Shown here piece after piece: positions 9,901 through 34,124 of a stretch of 64,000 bases of DNA. Each line of letters opens with the position of its first letter. Positions within the stretch are counted from its first letter, which is position 1. A program made the translations under genes and the position numbers. Below the pieces are notes generated by a model. It made no database searches. It was not told where the DNA came from and was given only the letters and a program-made list of their open reading frames with translations. The stretch covers positions 15,519,501-15,583,500 of the forward strand of contig NC_135553.1 in NCBI RefSeq assembly GCF_964340395.1, in the 5' to 3' direction. This stretch comes from Glandiceps talaboti (taxonomy: Eukaryota > Hemichordata > Enteropneusta > Spengelidae).

Positions 9901-12688
9901 TCATCCACTACTCTGAGCTGGTATTCACAAATTACTAGTTGTTCAGAGTGTGTATGACAAGTAGTGATATGTATTTTATTATATTTTAAAACTGTACTAG
10001 CTATAACTTGAGTATTATTTTTTTTCAATCAGATGTAGATGTATTCTTTTGAAATTTGTTAGAATACCAATAATTAGACACATTATACATGTTAATTAGA
10101 GGTTGATTTATCCATAAGTAGAACAGTAACAACATAATGATCATCTTGGGGAACTGATTTTTATGGTGTAGACCCAAAATCAATTTGATTGGATTTATTT
10201 TACTATACCATATTATGAGTGCAACTACACAAATACATGTATGTTTAGCCACAGGTGATACAATACAGTTCAGAGTTTACAATATTACTATTCTGTCTAA
10301 CAAAACAGTTTTGCAGCTAGTGCAGCATAACAAAGCAAGGAACAGATGTTCATTGTTTTCCATTATTTTCTAACAAATCAGATTGAACCTATGGAAGAGT
10401 ATCACTTTATACCCAATGGCAATTCTTAACTATATTGAGACTAAAGCAGGGAGTAGGTAAAATCTACCACAATTCTCCCAATTTGTTTGGGGACCTTTCA
10501 GACACATTGTCACCACTGTTTGTATTGAAATAGTGATAACTTTTGTCAGATCTCATCCTTACACAAGTGTTAGAATGGAAACGCAAGGAATTGAAACTTT
10601 TTGAACATGACTATGTAACCATTGGCGACATATCATTATTCTATCGATGTCTAATATTTTCAATTTTTTTTTTTTATGTTGACAGGTGTATCTGGAAAGA
10701 GTCAGATCCTGTTTGCAATGGTGTTTTTAACAAGATACCTAGATCTCTTCACTAACTTCATCTCTGTCTACAACTCGTCCATGAAATGTCTCTACCTGTT
10801 TTGTTCATTTGCAACCGTGTATTTAATGTTTGTCAAGTTCAAAGCCACTTATGACAGTAATCATGACACTTTCCGTATAGAGTTCCTAGTTGTACCTGTT
10901 GGTGGTCTGGCATTCCTTGTCAATCATGACTTCTCACTCTTAGAGGTAAGCAACTAATTTCTTGTTACATGTGGTACTTAATGTGAAGTCCCGGTGATAG
11001 CATGGTTGGAGTCGCTGGCTGACAGTCCTGCTGCTACCACTTTATTCCTGATTGGCTAAAGACTCTCGTCAATTCTTGAATCAATTTGATTAAAATTTTA
11101 TGTGGTGAATGTGGCTTGATTGTCGCCATCCCACTGTGGTGATTCACTCCCGGAACAAAGCTAGAAATTGAAGGAAATTGAGGTAAATAAAAAAATTAAG
11201 CCTTTTTCACCTCGTCAGATTTTAATCAGATTGCTCTTGAATCACACTTGTGCCATGTTTTAGATTGGCACCTGGGTAGGACATAATTGTTCAGTGGTGA
11301 TGTAATGTGTTGTGTTTATTGCCAGCAAGGACTGTTTCTCCCCAGTGAGTTAAGAAAGTCTGATGAAGTACCATGCCATGTATGTCTTTGTTAATGTTAA
11401 CTTATTGTAGTAATTACACTGCATTGTATATAGTGTTGTTGTGGTGAAGCACTTAATAAAACATATGCATGTGTATTACTGAGTGTTGTTGAAGCCAACC
11501 CTCCCTGACTGCCTCCCTATATGTATCTATGTATGTACTGTTCATTGTGGCCAGGTAATATAATATGTCACAGTGTTGATTGCGATTAGACGCCAATACC
11601 TGATTGACACGAGTAACTCTTTGCTATGGAAATTTAGACTTGTCTGTCAACATGAGAATAACTTTGTTTTTTGTGTTGGACACTTTCAGATCCTGTGGAC
11701 TTTCTCCATCTACCTGGAGTCGGTAGCCATCTTGCCTCAATTATTTATGATCAGTAAGACTGGAGAGGCTGAGACAATTACAAGTCACTATCTATTTGCC
11801 CTTGGTTCTTACCGTGCCCTTTACATTATCAACTGGGTCTACCGCTACTATACTGAAGGCTTCTTTGATCTTATTGCCATCGTTGCAGGCTGTGTACAGA
11901 CCATTCTCTACTGTGACTTTTTCTATTTGTACATTACAAAAGGTAGGTGGTAATTCTACTTGTTCCATATAACAAAAGTTGGAATAGGGAACTTGCAGTC
12001 CAAACTGAGCATGCTCAGATGCAAAGAACTATGGGATATCTGTAGCTATTGATAGAATAAACCTACCATGGTCAGGGTAACTGTGACTACATTATTTGTG
12101 GTTACTGACAATGTAACAAGATTGTTTACAATAGTGGTTGATTCATCATATTTCCCAAGATGCAACATTCATGATATTCAAAACAGCAGGTTTGCAAGTT
12201 CCCTATTAACCCACTGAAAATAATATTTCCTGAATATTCATCAGTTAAATTTAAATTTTATTTAATTTTAAAAAATGAATTGGTCGTGAAATCATGAACA
12301 AGCAAAGTACACCCGATGTATTTCTGTGTCAACTTTGTGACAGCGAGTCCCACCATATAGAAAAGTGATGAGACTTTTAAAACGTACAGTAGTCATGGTT
12401 GTATTCTAGTAACTTGGTCATGAATCATTATCAAATGTATTTATGAATAACAAGTCTATAAACTGGCCAATCTTTTGATTGTGAGCGTGGGTATTTTGTT
12501 TAGTTATTCACCCTTCATATGTAGAGTTACCATTTTACTGCACAGCACTGTTGTCAATGAACTGTTATAGTATGTATCTATTGCATATATGAATAACCAT
12601 GTTGTAGAAAGGGACTAATTTATTTGACTTGCCCTCTGTTTTTTCTCTTACAGTTCTTAAAGGCAAACAGTTAACATTACCAGCATAA
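6882..12688 (+). CDS. KDELR: KDEL receptor (ER lumen protein-retaining receptor), complete, 4 exons
   Basis: Joined exons 6882-6972, 10686-10945, 11690-11942 and 12654-12688 give 639 nt, encoding 212 residues, exactly the family length. All introns are GT-AG with phases 1, 0, 1. The product is the seven-helix Golgi receptor that binds C-terminal KDEL signals of escaped ER chaperones at low pH and returns them to the ER in COPI vesicles. Residues known to matter in the family are all present: Arg5, His12, Arg47, Asp50, Glu117, Trp120, Glu127, Tyr158, Asn165, Arg169, Asp177 and Asp193. The C-tail keeps the Lys204-Gly-Lys206 COPI-binding pair and the terminal LPA. The start at 6882 (MNVFRL) is the family-conserved N-terminus. 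An AATAAA follows the stop by 62 nt. This is an ordinary functional gene; the subtype (KDELR1/2/3) is a vertebrate split and should not be assigned. RINT1, in the same retrograde pathway, lies 3.3 kb downstream. Confidence 0.98.
7129..8110. other. KDELR intron 1, unique-looking part
   Basis: No exon or repeat family was recognised here. Short hairpins such as GATCTGCGACACAGATC (near 7348) are present. Open frames in this stretch have no protein-like composition. Confidence 0.5.
8111..8273. mobile_element. MITE family A, copy 1 (AGTGTGCCCTCT type)
   Basis: The left end is CAGTGCCCTCTAGAG and the right end CTTAGAGGCCACACTG, a degraded form of the terminal inverted repeats seen intact in copy 2 at 9007-9155. 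The internal block TCATTTCTTGTGAGTC, then CCACATAGTAAGA and AACACCAAATTT, is shared with copy 2 in the same orientation. It lies in KDELR intron 1. Confidence 0.8.
8694..8990. repeat. 147-bp direct tandem duplication
   Basis: Two head-to-tail copies start with GTCAAGTTCAACTATGAA at 8694 and 8841. They differ by a few substitutions and small indels (for example AAATAAATG against AATTAAATTAATG), so the duplication is recent but not brand new. It sits between the two family A MITE copies. Confidence 0.9.
9007..9155. mobile_element. MITE family A, copy 2 (intact TIRs)
   Basis: Perfect 12-bp terminal inverted repeats, AGTGTGCCCTCT at the left and AGAGGGCACACT at the right, enclose about 125 bp without coding capacity. 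The interior matches copy 1 at 8111-8273 in the same orientation. The transposase superfamily cannot be set from the termini alone. Confidence 0.85.
9606..9894. repeat. 27-bp minisatellite, ~10.7 copies
   Basis: The unit ends ...TATCACAGGCTAGCATATTG followed by TGGTTGT. About ten and a half copies run head to tail with few substitutions. Because 27 is divisible by three and the unit has no stop in several frames, long repetitive open frames appear on both strands. Position inside KDELR intron 1 and the absence of splice signals argue against coding. Confidence 0.95.
10060..10312 (+). repeat. Interspersed repeat family E, copy 1
   Basis: This shares about 250 bp of diverged, collinear similarity with 61117-61358. 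Shared landmarks are TACCAATAATTAGACA, ATCAATTTGATT, CCACAGGTGATACAATA and TCTAACAAAA. There is no coding capacity and no clear terminal repeat. It could be a SINE fragment or another non-autonomous element. Confidence 0.7.
10686..10945 (+). CDS. KDELR: KDELR exon 2 (residues 31-117)
   Basis: The acceptor ...TTATGTTGACAG joins in phase 1 to complete Gly31. The exon covers GVSGKSQ, the RYLDLF segment with Arg47 and Asp50, the [13 protein letters not shown] block and ends at Glu117, a ligand-binding residue, in phase 0 with donor GTAAGC. Confidence 0.97.
11082..11233. mobile_element. MITE family C, copy 1 (CAATCTGATTAAAAT type)
   Basis: The left end CAATTTGATTAAAATTTTAT...GGTGAA and right end TTCACC...GATTTTAATCAGATTG are inverted repeats of about 35 bp. 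The copy at 56703-56915 has the same termini. It is non-coding and lies in KDELR intron 2. Confidence 0.75.
11690..11942 (+). CDS. KDELR: KDELR exon 3 (residues 118-201)
   Basis: Starts in phase 0 after CACTTTCAG. It carries [20 protein letters not shown] with Trp120 and Glu127, the GEAETIT block, Tyr158, Asn165, Arg169, Asp177 and Asp193 in YCDFFYLY. It ends in phase 1 with donor GTAGGT. This is the most conserved part of the receptor. Confidence 0.98.
11983..12207. mobile_element. MITE family B, copy 1 (AATAGGGAACTTGCA type)
   Basis: The termini AATAGGGAACTTGCA and TGCAAGTTCCCTATT are perfect inverted repeats. Interior blocks (GAGCATGCTCAGA, ACTATGGGAT, TGGTCAGGGT, ATGCAACATTCA) match the copy at 52344-52595. 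It lies in KDELR intron 3 and has no coding capacity. Confidence 0.9.
12654..12688 (+). CDS. KDELR: KDELR exon 4 (residues 202-212, stop)
   Basis: After TTTTTCTCTTACAG the exon encodes [11 protein letters not shown] and TAA. The KGK lysines are the COPI-recruiting part of the cytosolic tail in this family. It is only 35 nt long. Confidence 0.97.
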
Positions 12689-12750
12689 ATGAAAGAAGAC
12701 CACTTTGTAGTCACAGAAGTACAGCTACCAGCTTCTTATGTAAAGATAAT

Positions 12751-12756
12751 AATAAA
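12751..12756 (+). terminator. KDELR polyadenylation signal
   Basis: AATAAA lies 62 nt after the KDELR stop, in ATAATAATAAAGATGG. It would give a very short 3' UTR. Other AT-rich hexamers occur further downstream, so alternative ends are possible. Confidence 0.7.
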
Positions 12757-15700
12757 GATGGCCACCTACCTCCATTTGTACAATATTAGTCATGTATCAA
12801 GTACACTGACTAAATAATACAAATATGTGTGGAGAGTCGAGATTGCTTTTTTTTTTCTTTGAAGGCCATGTTTTATAACAAGAATATATTTTTTGTCGAC
12901 GAGAAAATTTTAATAGAATATGTATAAGTACAAACATATGTTATAGCGCAAGTAAATATGTTATCTCGCCACTTTGTTTTCTAATTTTTGACTTCAACTT
13001 TTGACCTTTGCACTTTGACATTTAACCCCCTACCACCTTGTTCATGTTGATGTTGTTTACTAAATGAATTTGTATTAGTGTTATGTGTAATACATAAAAT
13101 AAGGGCTGATCTTGGCCACGGAAACAGAGAGGGAAGTTGATTTGTAAAGTCTGAACTACTGATGTTGTATACCATTGCATACCTCAGCAATCCAAGATCT
13201 AAGCATAGACTTTGGAAAGAGAGAAGTTTTCAAAATTTGTTGAGTAATGGTATACATGTACCAGTGTACATACATTGGTACTCACTGAGTATGCTATATG
13301 TTGTAAATGTTACAACCATTTTCACATTCTGAGTACGCCCTCAGATAGGTCACAGTCAGAATTGACAGTTAATAACAGTCGGTTCTTCAGATATCAAATC
13401 AACTTCTCTTCCTGGTTTTATTTCATTTCAGAATTTCAAATTCGTCTTGGCTTTTATTTTGTAGATTACGTGCGCACACCCCAGCATGTCGCATAAGTTT
13501 ATATGGTGCTCCAATGTTGTAGATAAATTTGGAACTACATGTAGTATTTGTTTTTATGTGTGTCTGAACCCCCCAATACCCCATGCAATGTTTTGGACTA
13601 TTCTAGGTGATATTTTGTAGCTGTCTAAATCAATTTTCAATGTCATTCTTGTATTTATTTTTAGTATTCAGGGTTGAGCCCAGTTTTAATCTCTGGAGTT
13701 TGTTTAAAGTTTATGTTACAGGGATCTAAAATATCAAGGCATGTCACGTCAAAAAAAGACACAATGTCATTCACATAGTCTAATACAAGACTTTGTCTCA
13801 ATAAGACAACAGTCTCTTAACCCAGTAAGACAAAAATCTGGCACATATCTCACAGTGAAACATCATCATTTTTTGACTCAGAAACCTGACTGATGGATAA
13901 GCCGAGTAAAGAAATGGGAACATTTGCTGTATAAACTATCAGAAGTGACTACATTTGGTTTACGTATGGTAGGGAGATTTATAATAGTAAAACATTATAA
14001 AAACAGTAATGTAAAATTTATGGCAGGGTTTTGCCACCCATGATAAACACACTCCACTTGGAAGGAACTTGTGTATTTAGTCAGTTATCTGGTCATTTCT
14101 ATTCAAAAGATATGTGTTCAATAAAACATTGTTTTTTGTTTTTTTTTTACATTCATTGATATTTTAGTAATTTCCCTCAGTACTTAGAAATTAGATTATT
14201 GGAAGTAAATTGTGGTAAAAGTAAGAACTTCATTATTCATTTATTTCATTCATTGTTTCATTTTGTCATTCTATGTAGGATCATAAAACATCTCTGTACA
14301 GGCAAACAAAAATGTGATTCAATTTTTTAAAAACTTTATGATGGCAAATCATTTGTTGTTGGTCATTAACACAATATGAATATAATTGATAAAGTATGCC
14401 AGTGTCCCTATATATATATATATATATATCCATGTCTTCCCCCGAACTGTTATAAAAATGATCAAATGTTATATATATATCTTAACATCTACAGAATCAG
14501 ATTAGCCAATATTATATACCTGGCTTCTAGTGGTTATTCAATTTGTATACTGTATGTAGATTTGACATTGTAAGTTGACATTTCTAAAGACATTGATTAA
14601 AATTGAATCCAGTGTTAAGTGCAAAATTTGGTACTTGGTTGAACAAGGTTTTCGCTATTAATTTAGTTGAAACTCTTTTTACCCATAGATGAATCATAGT
14701 ACGCTATGTTGTGTAGTTTCTTGTAGTTGTCTGCTCCGACCCACCAAACTGCGTCCTCATTGAAAATCAAAACTGTTATGCGTTCTTGAATGCCATTTAG
14801 TATTTATGGATGCTTTAGCAACGAAAATTGCATTTCCTAGAAAGGATTGACAAGTTTCAGTGGGTTTGTATAGATATGATTTGTATCAATACAATAGCCT
14901 ATCCCAATGTGATTTTGTCTAACATCTTGTTCCGTGCAGTTTTTGTTCAGAATGAGTGCTTGCAAGGAAACAATTTCATCAATTTTATTGCATGTGAGGG
15001 GTTCTGATACAGGATTTTGTACCCTAAATAACTTTTGAAAGTTGAGATGACCTGTAAGACATGATGTATTCTGTATATCCATTTCATCTGTAGTCTGTAG
15101 AATTTTTGATTAGTAGATACTCATCAAATAACAAATAAAAAGTCTATTTGATAACCATGTGAATGTGTTTGTACTTTGTGTGTGTACCTTACTCAAGTGC
15201 TATAACCATGTGAATGTGTTTGTACTTTGTGTGTACCTTACTCCAGTGCTATAACTATGTGAATGTGTTTGTACTTTGTGTGTGTACCTTTCTCCAGTGC
15301 TATAACTATGTGAATGTGTTTGTACTTTGTGTGTGCCTTACTCCAGTGCCATAACCCTGTGAATAATGAGTATGTACTTTGTGTGTGCCTTACTCCATAT
15401 AACCCTATGAACGAGTCTGTACTTTGTGTGTGCCTTACTTCAGTGCTATAACCCTGTGAATGTTCTCCCCTAACCAGAATGAGTCAATGAATGACTTCAC
15501 CTTTACCAGACCTTTACTTTCCAGCTCCCTACAAGAGCGCCCTCAACGTGCCACAAGATCATTAATTTCTGTCAATTCGATGTATAAAAATTACAGTTTC
15601 ACGTGCCTTACTGCTATAGAACTTAGAAGAACCGGGCTGTTTAAGGGATAAAAAAAAAATACTCTCGTTGGCAAGAATACCACTGAATGAGTCGTCCAGT

Positions 15701-15990
15701 GCCAATCAAGGAGTGGGCGCGACAGAGTGCGAAGCCACGTAGGCAACTCGTCTGGATGCCAACTGTGGTCAAAGTCTCTTCAAGAGGAAACAATAGTTAT
15801 GGGGGCAATATTTAAAAGATTTATTTGAAATATAGAGAAAATGATATTAGTAATCCACAAAATCGCGAGAGAACAAAAATCAATTAGTCGTTCTGCACCC
15901 TATGGTTGAAAGGGCCGTGTCCGGCCGACGCAGTGTGCTTTGTGCATGCAGAATAAAAACAAAGGTTTTCTTGTGGTAGCTGTAGAGGGC
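12757..15990. other. KDELR-RINT1 intergenic interval
   Basis: About 3.2 kb separate the two genes, transcribed in the same direction. The interval contains a short (TA)n run at 14410-14429, the 15152-15455 tandem repeat and AT-rich sequence. No exon with protein-like composition was found on either strand. The RINT1 promoter should lie in the last few hundred bases, which are less AT-rich. Confidence 0.6.
15152..15455. repeat. ~50-bp minisatellite, about 6 copies
   Basis: Units of 49-51 bp contain ATAACCATGTGAATG, then TTTGTACTTTGTGTG and CCTTACTCCAGTGCT. The first four are nearly identical; the last two are diverged and shortened. Confidence 0.9.
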
Positions 15991-16012
15991 GATATGTAAA
16001 TCAATATCCAAA

Positions 16013-27949
<11,937 letters not shown>

Positions 27950-27969
<20 letters not shown>

Positions 27970-28092
27970 TGACTTGAATCAGGTGTACCTGAACTGATTG
28001 GTCCAAAACATAGTGACTTGAACCAGGTGCACCTGAACTGATTGGTCCAAAACATAATGGTTTGAACCAGGTGCACCTAATCTGATTGGCCA
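27950..28092 (+). repeat. 44-bp tandem repeat spanning the RINT1 stop codon
   Basis: CTGATTGG starts units at 27950, 27994, 28038 and 28082 (last partial), exactly 44 bp apart. Unit 1 contains the C-terminal codons and TAA; the equivalent triplets in units 2 and 3 are TAG and TAA. Confidence 0.95.
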
Positions 28093-28434
28093 TGAGGACA
28101 TGTTGAGATAATATCATTAACTGCATTCATGTTATAAATAGCTCTGCTGATAAAAATGTTCAAATACTAGATCCACAATAAGCCATTTTTTCATCTTATG
28201 GCAGATCTCACGAGATCCCGCCTGAGCCATTACATTCATAGCAACCACACATGAGGGTGGTCAAGCTGAAAGTGTCAAATGCTTAGCAACAATATTGTTC
28301 TCAACATCATCGCACATGGCCACGGTGAAAGCTTGACAACGATCACATGTTTGACAACTGTTGTTGCTAGGCATATTTGCATAACTTGCAAGATCTGCAA
28401 CAAGACATAATATCCCTTATCACAACTTATTCTC

Positions 28435-28440
28435 AATAAA
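28435..28440 (+). terminator. Likely RINT1 polyadenylation signal
   Basis: AATAAA about 466 nt after the stop, followed by GTGTACAACT. It is the first canonical hexamer in the 3' flank. Confidence 0.55.
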
Positions 28441-30080
28441 GTGTACAACTCCACATACAGAAAGATCTCAAAGTTGAATATTAAGACACTATTTATTACG
28501 AAAATAACATTTTAAAGTTGTGCAGTTGTCTGTTAAAAGTCAGTTCACAATGGCAATAGATCCAAAGAATGTAAAAATGAACAGCAGAGGCAGTTTTAAC
28601 CCAAGAAGAAACAACAACAACTTATATTTTATGGTTAAGTTATTTTGAGAACTGTTTTATGCATCTTGATGAATTTGGTTGCTTAGTAACAGTTCAGTGA
28701 GAAGGGTTGTAATTATGACAAGTTTGTGATGTCAGATACCAGTTCATATATTATCTCAAGATTATGTTGTATTTCACTCCATCAACGCAACTTATCTTGT
28801 CAATGTGTCTTCCTCTGACTATTGCAGACAATATTTCTAAAGTTCTGCAGCAACAGCAAAATATCATCTGTAAATGTTATCTATGAGTATTTTAAATTAC
28901 AAATAAATTAAAACTTTGTACTGCACCATAATACTATTGTAATGTTTGCAGGCTGCATTGTATGTTTTGTTTCAATACATTTATGGCATACTATTCTACA
29001 TTTTGTTGTTTTATATATACACTGTTAGTGTTACTGTAACAGTTAATGAAGCAAGGAAAAAATTTAGAGAAGTTCATTTGTTCCAAACTTTTAGTCATAA
29101 AAGTCACTTGCCATTGAGCTTTATGTGGCATTTTAGAAAATTCCATTTATACAGGGTTCAATGAAAACACTGTATGAACAGTACGGCTGGCCTTATTTGA
29201 AGTGCTGTCAATGTTTAGCTTAGTTTTTTTATCATTAGTAACTGTTTCTATGCAATGAAGTTACCATTTCTGTAATGAACATACTTGAATACTTGCAGTC
29301 TGTGCGTTGTTCAGGACTTTGTCAGTTAAGAGGATTTATCAGACATCTTTTCACTCCTTCATATTGCTATATAAAACTACATGTACTGAGTTCCACATGA
29401 AAAGACACGTTGATAGATAGATACATCTATTCTCAAACTCCAAATGATTAGTTGTTCTTATGAGCCGTGCCTAAAAGACTAAAACTCGGCAAATAAAGGC
29501 ATTTTATTTACTCCATGTTTACTTTGTAGTAAGTTAAAATGTTATAATGTAATTGTGATGATGGAATGATGAATGATGTTACACAAGGTGAGGTGTCATC
29601 TCAACCAAACAGTGCATACTCTTTTGTCACAGTCACCAGTTCCCAAAGTAAGAGGACTTTCTGTAGCGTTTGGTGAAAGAAGAAGACATGATAAAGGGTA
29701 AAGGGTTGTCTTGATGTGAACTGATGTCTTGTTGATGAGATTTTCATGTCAGTGGTAATAACAGTTTAAGGTCAAAGGTCAATTTGGATTGACTTTCTCC
29801 TTGTTCGTTTCACTACCTCCTATCTGCCTACCACCGTTTGTCTGAGAGAGAGGCTGTTACTTTCACTATTCCTGCTTCCTATTTACTTCATGTGTTTGAG
29901 AGAGAAGTTGTGTAGTGTGATTAAAACATATTGTGTGCAGGTTTGGTACAAACTGAAACAAGTTAAAGGGCTACAAACTTGAGTTGATAAACCTGTAAGT
30001 CAAGTGAAAGTACTTGCATAAAACCGTGATTACAATTTTATAGTTTGATATTAATGCCGATGCATGACTTCTATGACGTC

Positions 30081-30330
30081 ACAATTGCCTCCTGTCATTG
30101 TTAGACCAGTGGATTAAAGTAACATGGATTCTTTGACATTTTTTGATACGTAAGATAAATTACGTCATCAGACCGATCGTTTATATGTTATATGTTTATA
30201 CCAGGTTTGAGTTCAGTCAGTTGCAAATTAGTTAGGTGTGCTTCAGTAAGTAGAATTCAATGGGTGACTTTGAAATACGCAGTATAAGTCTCATCCAAAA
30301 GCGTATTAACTCAGCTTGTGTCCCTTTAAC
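30081..30330 (+). repeat. Interspersed repeat family F, copy 3
   Basis: Collinear with the two copies in RINT1 intron 3: ACAATTGCCTCC, ATAAATTACGTCATCAGA, GAGTTCAGTCAGTTGCAA, CTTCAGTAA and ACTCAGCTTGTGTCCCTTTA. No internal minisatellite. Confidence 0.8.
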
Positions 30331-30805
30331 AACATCGTATCCAACATCGTATGTTGTGGACTTTAAAATTAGACTGGACCAGTAAATGAACAATACAAGG
30401 GATTATATGAGCCTTTATGTTCTTCCCTCTCTTCCCATGGTCAACTTGTTGACATGGCAATCATGTAAAATCAAAACAATAGCTGTTTCCCATCAAAATA
30501 ATTTGAGCAACAGGCTTGTGTTTCTGTTGTCTCTTTTTTAAACATTTCGAATTTATTTTAAATTGTATCGGCTCCGTGCACACCAGAGGTACTGTCATTC
30601 TTGGCTTTTGTTTGGCAACCTGCCGAGCACAGATCTTGAGTCAAACTTCAAGACTAGGGATCGATAGCCTTGACAGTTTCACAGTGATGTGATATGGACC
30701 ACGCAACATAGCTATAGCCCTGTCATGAAGTCCCACACCTGAATTGATTTCTGTAAAAAAAAAAGAAAATTACCGGGAGCAATTCCAAGCACATAAACAC
30801 AGACA

Positions 30806-30852
30806 CAAACAAACAAACAAACAAACAAACAAACAAACAAACAAACAAACAA
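30806..30852. repeat. (ACAA)n microsatellite
   Basis: About eleven uninterrupted CAAA/ACAA tetranucleotides. Confidence 0.95.
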
Positions 30853-31494
30853 AAAGATTGCAACCATATAAATTATTCTTGCATGTGAAATTCTGTCAAA
30901 ATTTTAAAAGTTGTAAAATTGACCAATATTTCCATCAAAAAAGTTAAATTTTCTTATTTCCAGACACGTCACATCAGGTAGTTTTTGTGTTTAATATCAA
31001 CATTCATATCTAGAAATTTGAAACCTGTGTAGTGTCCAGGGTAAAGAGGAATTCGAAAATATTGTTATACCCACCTATCCCTTGTTGCCTTAAAGAGAAA
31101 CACATAAACACAGTCATTGCGTTGTTCTTTTCAACCACACAAAAGAAAGGGAAAATAGTTTGGTGTGATTTACTACTGAAATAACAATTTGACAGAGCGT
31201 TTTTTAAGATTTCAGTTTACACTCTCCATCTCAAGGGGTTGCTCTATTTATACAAATGGATTGACGTATACAGGTATAAAGACGAGTAGCTAGAAGTGGG
31301 GCAAGACCCAAGATTTATTGCCTAGCAACACTAGTTCAACAAGACGTCCTCCCTAGCAACACCAGTTCAACAAGTTTTCTTGCTTTGAAAATTCGGAGCT
31401 ATGGTGGAAAAAATGTTGACACCTATAAGTATATGTTGGTATACATATATATATGTAAAGAATCAATAAGGTAGCAAATAAACAGTCCGTCCGT

Positions 31495-31804
<310 letters not shown>

Positions 31805-32128
31805 GGAAAAATCACGATAACAGCTGTCAAACAAGAAATAATACCAGAGGGACTATAGAAAATGTCCCACTTCTCACACATCTTAATATAAAATATTACT
31901 TCTTCAGATGTTTAAAAAAAGACACCTTCTAGAATTGTGCGCCTACCAACAAATACTTAATTTGACCTCTCACTATTATATGTCCTGTCGACATCTCTGA
32001 TTGTCATGTAATTTTCCTCATGGAAGCTGAGACATTCCCTCTCCCATGCAATCCGAGGGAGGGAGTGTCTGATGATCGCAATATGCGTGAAACTCCGAGT
32101 TACACCCAAGAAAGAGTTCCAGTACTAC

Positions 32129-32192
32129 CAAAACTATTACGCTCTGCCACTGCGGTATAGAGCACTGTCTTAGCAGATTGATACTCACCGAG

Positions 32193-32282
<90 letters not shown>

Positions 32283-32346
32283 CTCGGTGAGTATCAATCT
32301 GCTAAGACAGTGCTCTATACCGCAGTGGCAGAGCGTAATAGTTTTG
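32129..32346. repeat. Perfect 218-bp palindrome with (AT)n core
   Basis: Each base from 32129 pairs with its partner counted back from 32346 (coordinate sum 64475). Arms of about 66 bp (CAAAACTATTACGCTCTGCC...CTCACCGAGTT) flank about 86 bp of pure TA/AT. I found no mismatch. It could extrude as a cruciform; it is non-coding. Confidence 0.95.
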
Positions 32347-32363
32347 AGGTCTATACATATATC

Positions 32364-32365
<2 letters not shown>

Positions 32366-32433
<68 letters not shown>
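32366..32433. repeat. (GT)n microsatellite
   Basis: About 30 GT units with one TA interruption, 20 bp to the right of the perfect palindrome. Confidence 0.95.
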
Positions 32434-32435
<2 letters not shown>

Positions 32436-34124
32436 GTTTAAATAATTACTACTTTCCCCTCTTTTTTAATTTATTTATTGTCTTTTTATCATGATTTGTT
32501 TTCAAATTGTCCATACTTACTTACTTCTCAGAGGAACACATTGCAGACAGTCTAGCGAGTATTTGGACCTTTGTTTAATGGGGTTATATACACAAGCGTA
32601 CCACTTGATAGGACCTATAACTTGAGGGGAAAGAGTCGTTTGTGAAACAGAATGAAAAGTTAGAATAATCTGAAGGAGATCACAGTAAACATACCCTCGG
32701 TTGATTTTTATCAAGTATTATGATATCACGGTTCATTGCTTACAGTTTCTAATACATCATTGAAAAAATGACCGGCCAATCAGCCCCTTGGTCGAATTGC
32801 GGTGTTTCTATTTTAAAACCCCTATTATAGATAGTGGTATGGGTTTCTATGGAAATACATTGGAGTATTTCTAGTGCACCGGAGCTTTTTATCATTATCA
32901 GTAAGTGATCTTGAGTTATTATTCAAGCGTGTTTTCCCATAAATATCCCCGTGAGTCGGTGATACACAAGAATAGATATTGTGGTGTGGTGAACCGTTAT
33001 GTTCCAAGACAGCTATAGTACTATGACCGAACTAATTGTCAGAGCGATCACCAAGACAGCTCATAGTGAACCGAACTAATTGCCGAGATGATTCGTTTGG
33101 TTTGAAGGAGGGATTCCAGTCAACCAGGTTATAATGATGTCATGTCGTAAGTAGGACTCGGGTTGTATTGCCTCAAATCTCCAATAAAGACCTCAACTTC
33201 CATTCATTATCTACGAATGAAAAGGTTTTAGGCGTCAAATACGATGTCCCATTCATTGTCCGAACACTATTAGATAATGCCGATTTGTGAACATAAAGTG
33301 GTTTGTTTACAATTTGCGATGACTTCACTTTGAGGCAAGTTCCAATACTTACTCAGTATTCCTACCGACCTAAGAATGTATTGAAGACAAAAACAATCCT
33401 TATGAGAAGGTTCGCCTCGAATTCTATCCCATTCCTGTCAGTAGATTTTAAAAGGCGCTTACCATAAGTACTTGAAGACACAATAAAACCAATTGAGTTT
33501 TAACACTTCAAACTTTTATTTTCGTTTCTTTCACAACCACATGTAACTAAACCAATGGCTTTGTTGGCAACCTTCATTTAAGAGTTACCAAGAGCATAGC
33601 AGCGACAATAAACAATATTATTGTACAATTGACAAACTGCTTTATGGCCTTGAACTATGCGCTTTGGCCACAGCCGTGTTACCATGGCAACAATATATAA
33701 TCGTATTCTCATATATTACATGTAAATGAGCCAATTAGCATGAGTTTGGACAAAACAGAGATGTTAAACGGTGCGGGTCAATCGATGGCACGGGACACTC
33801 CTCCCGACTGAGTGCATGACGAACAGGGCGTTTTGACGACGGTACAACCGTATAATTTGTATACACCATGGTAATTATTGTTCAGTGACAGTCTGTGGAG
33901 TTTAAACGTACTTGCCGAAGTCTGTGATTGCCCTTTTTGGGGGGTAAATATGATAGACCAGTCTAAAGACCAAGAATTCAATACAACAATCTTGGTATTA
34001 GTCGAGTGACAATCGACAGATTGAGATTTCCCGAGATTTCCTGAGAGGCGAATACTTTTTAATGGTGTCTACTCGAATTTTAGTGATTTAGACTTGGTTG
34101 TACAGTTTACTGGATTATTTAGTC

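Noticed and set aside
11573-11689. Extension of KDELR exon 3 upstream in the same frame
   Set aside because: The open frame runs on, but CACTTTCAG at 11681-11689 and the family alignment (E117 then ILWTF) place the exon start at 11690.
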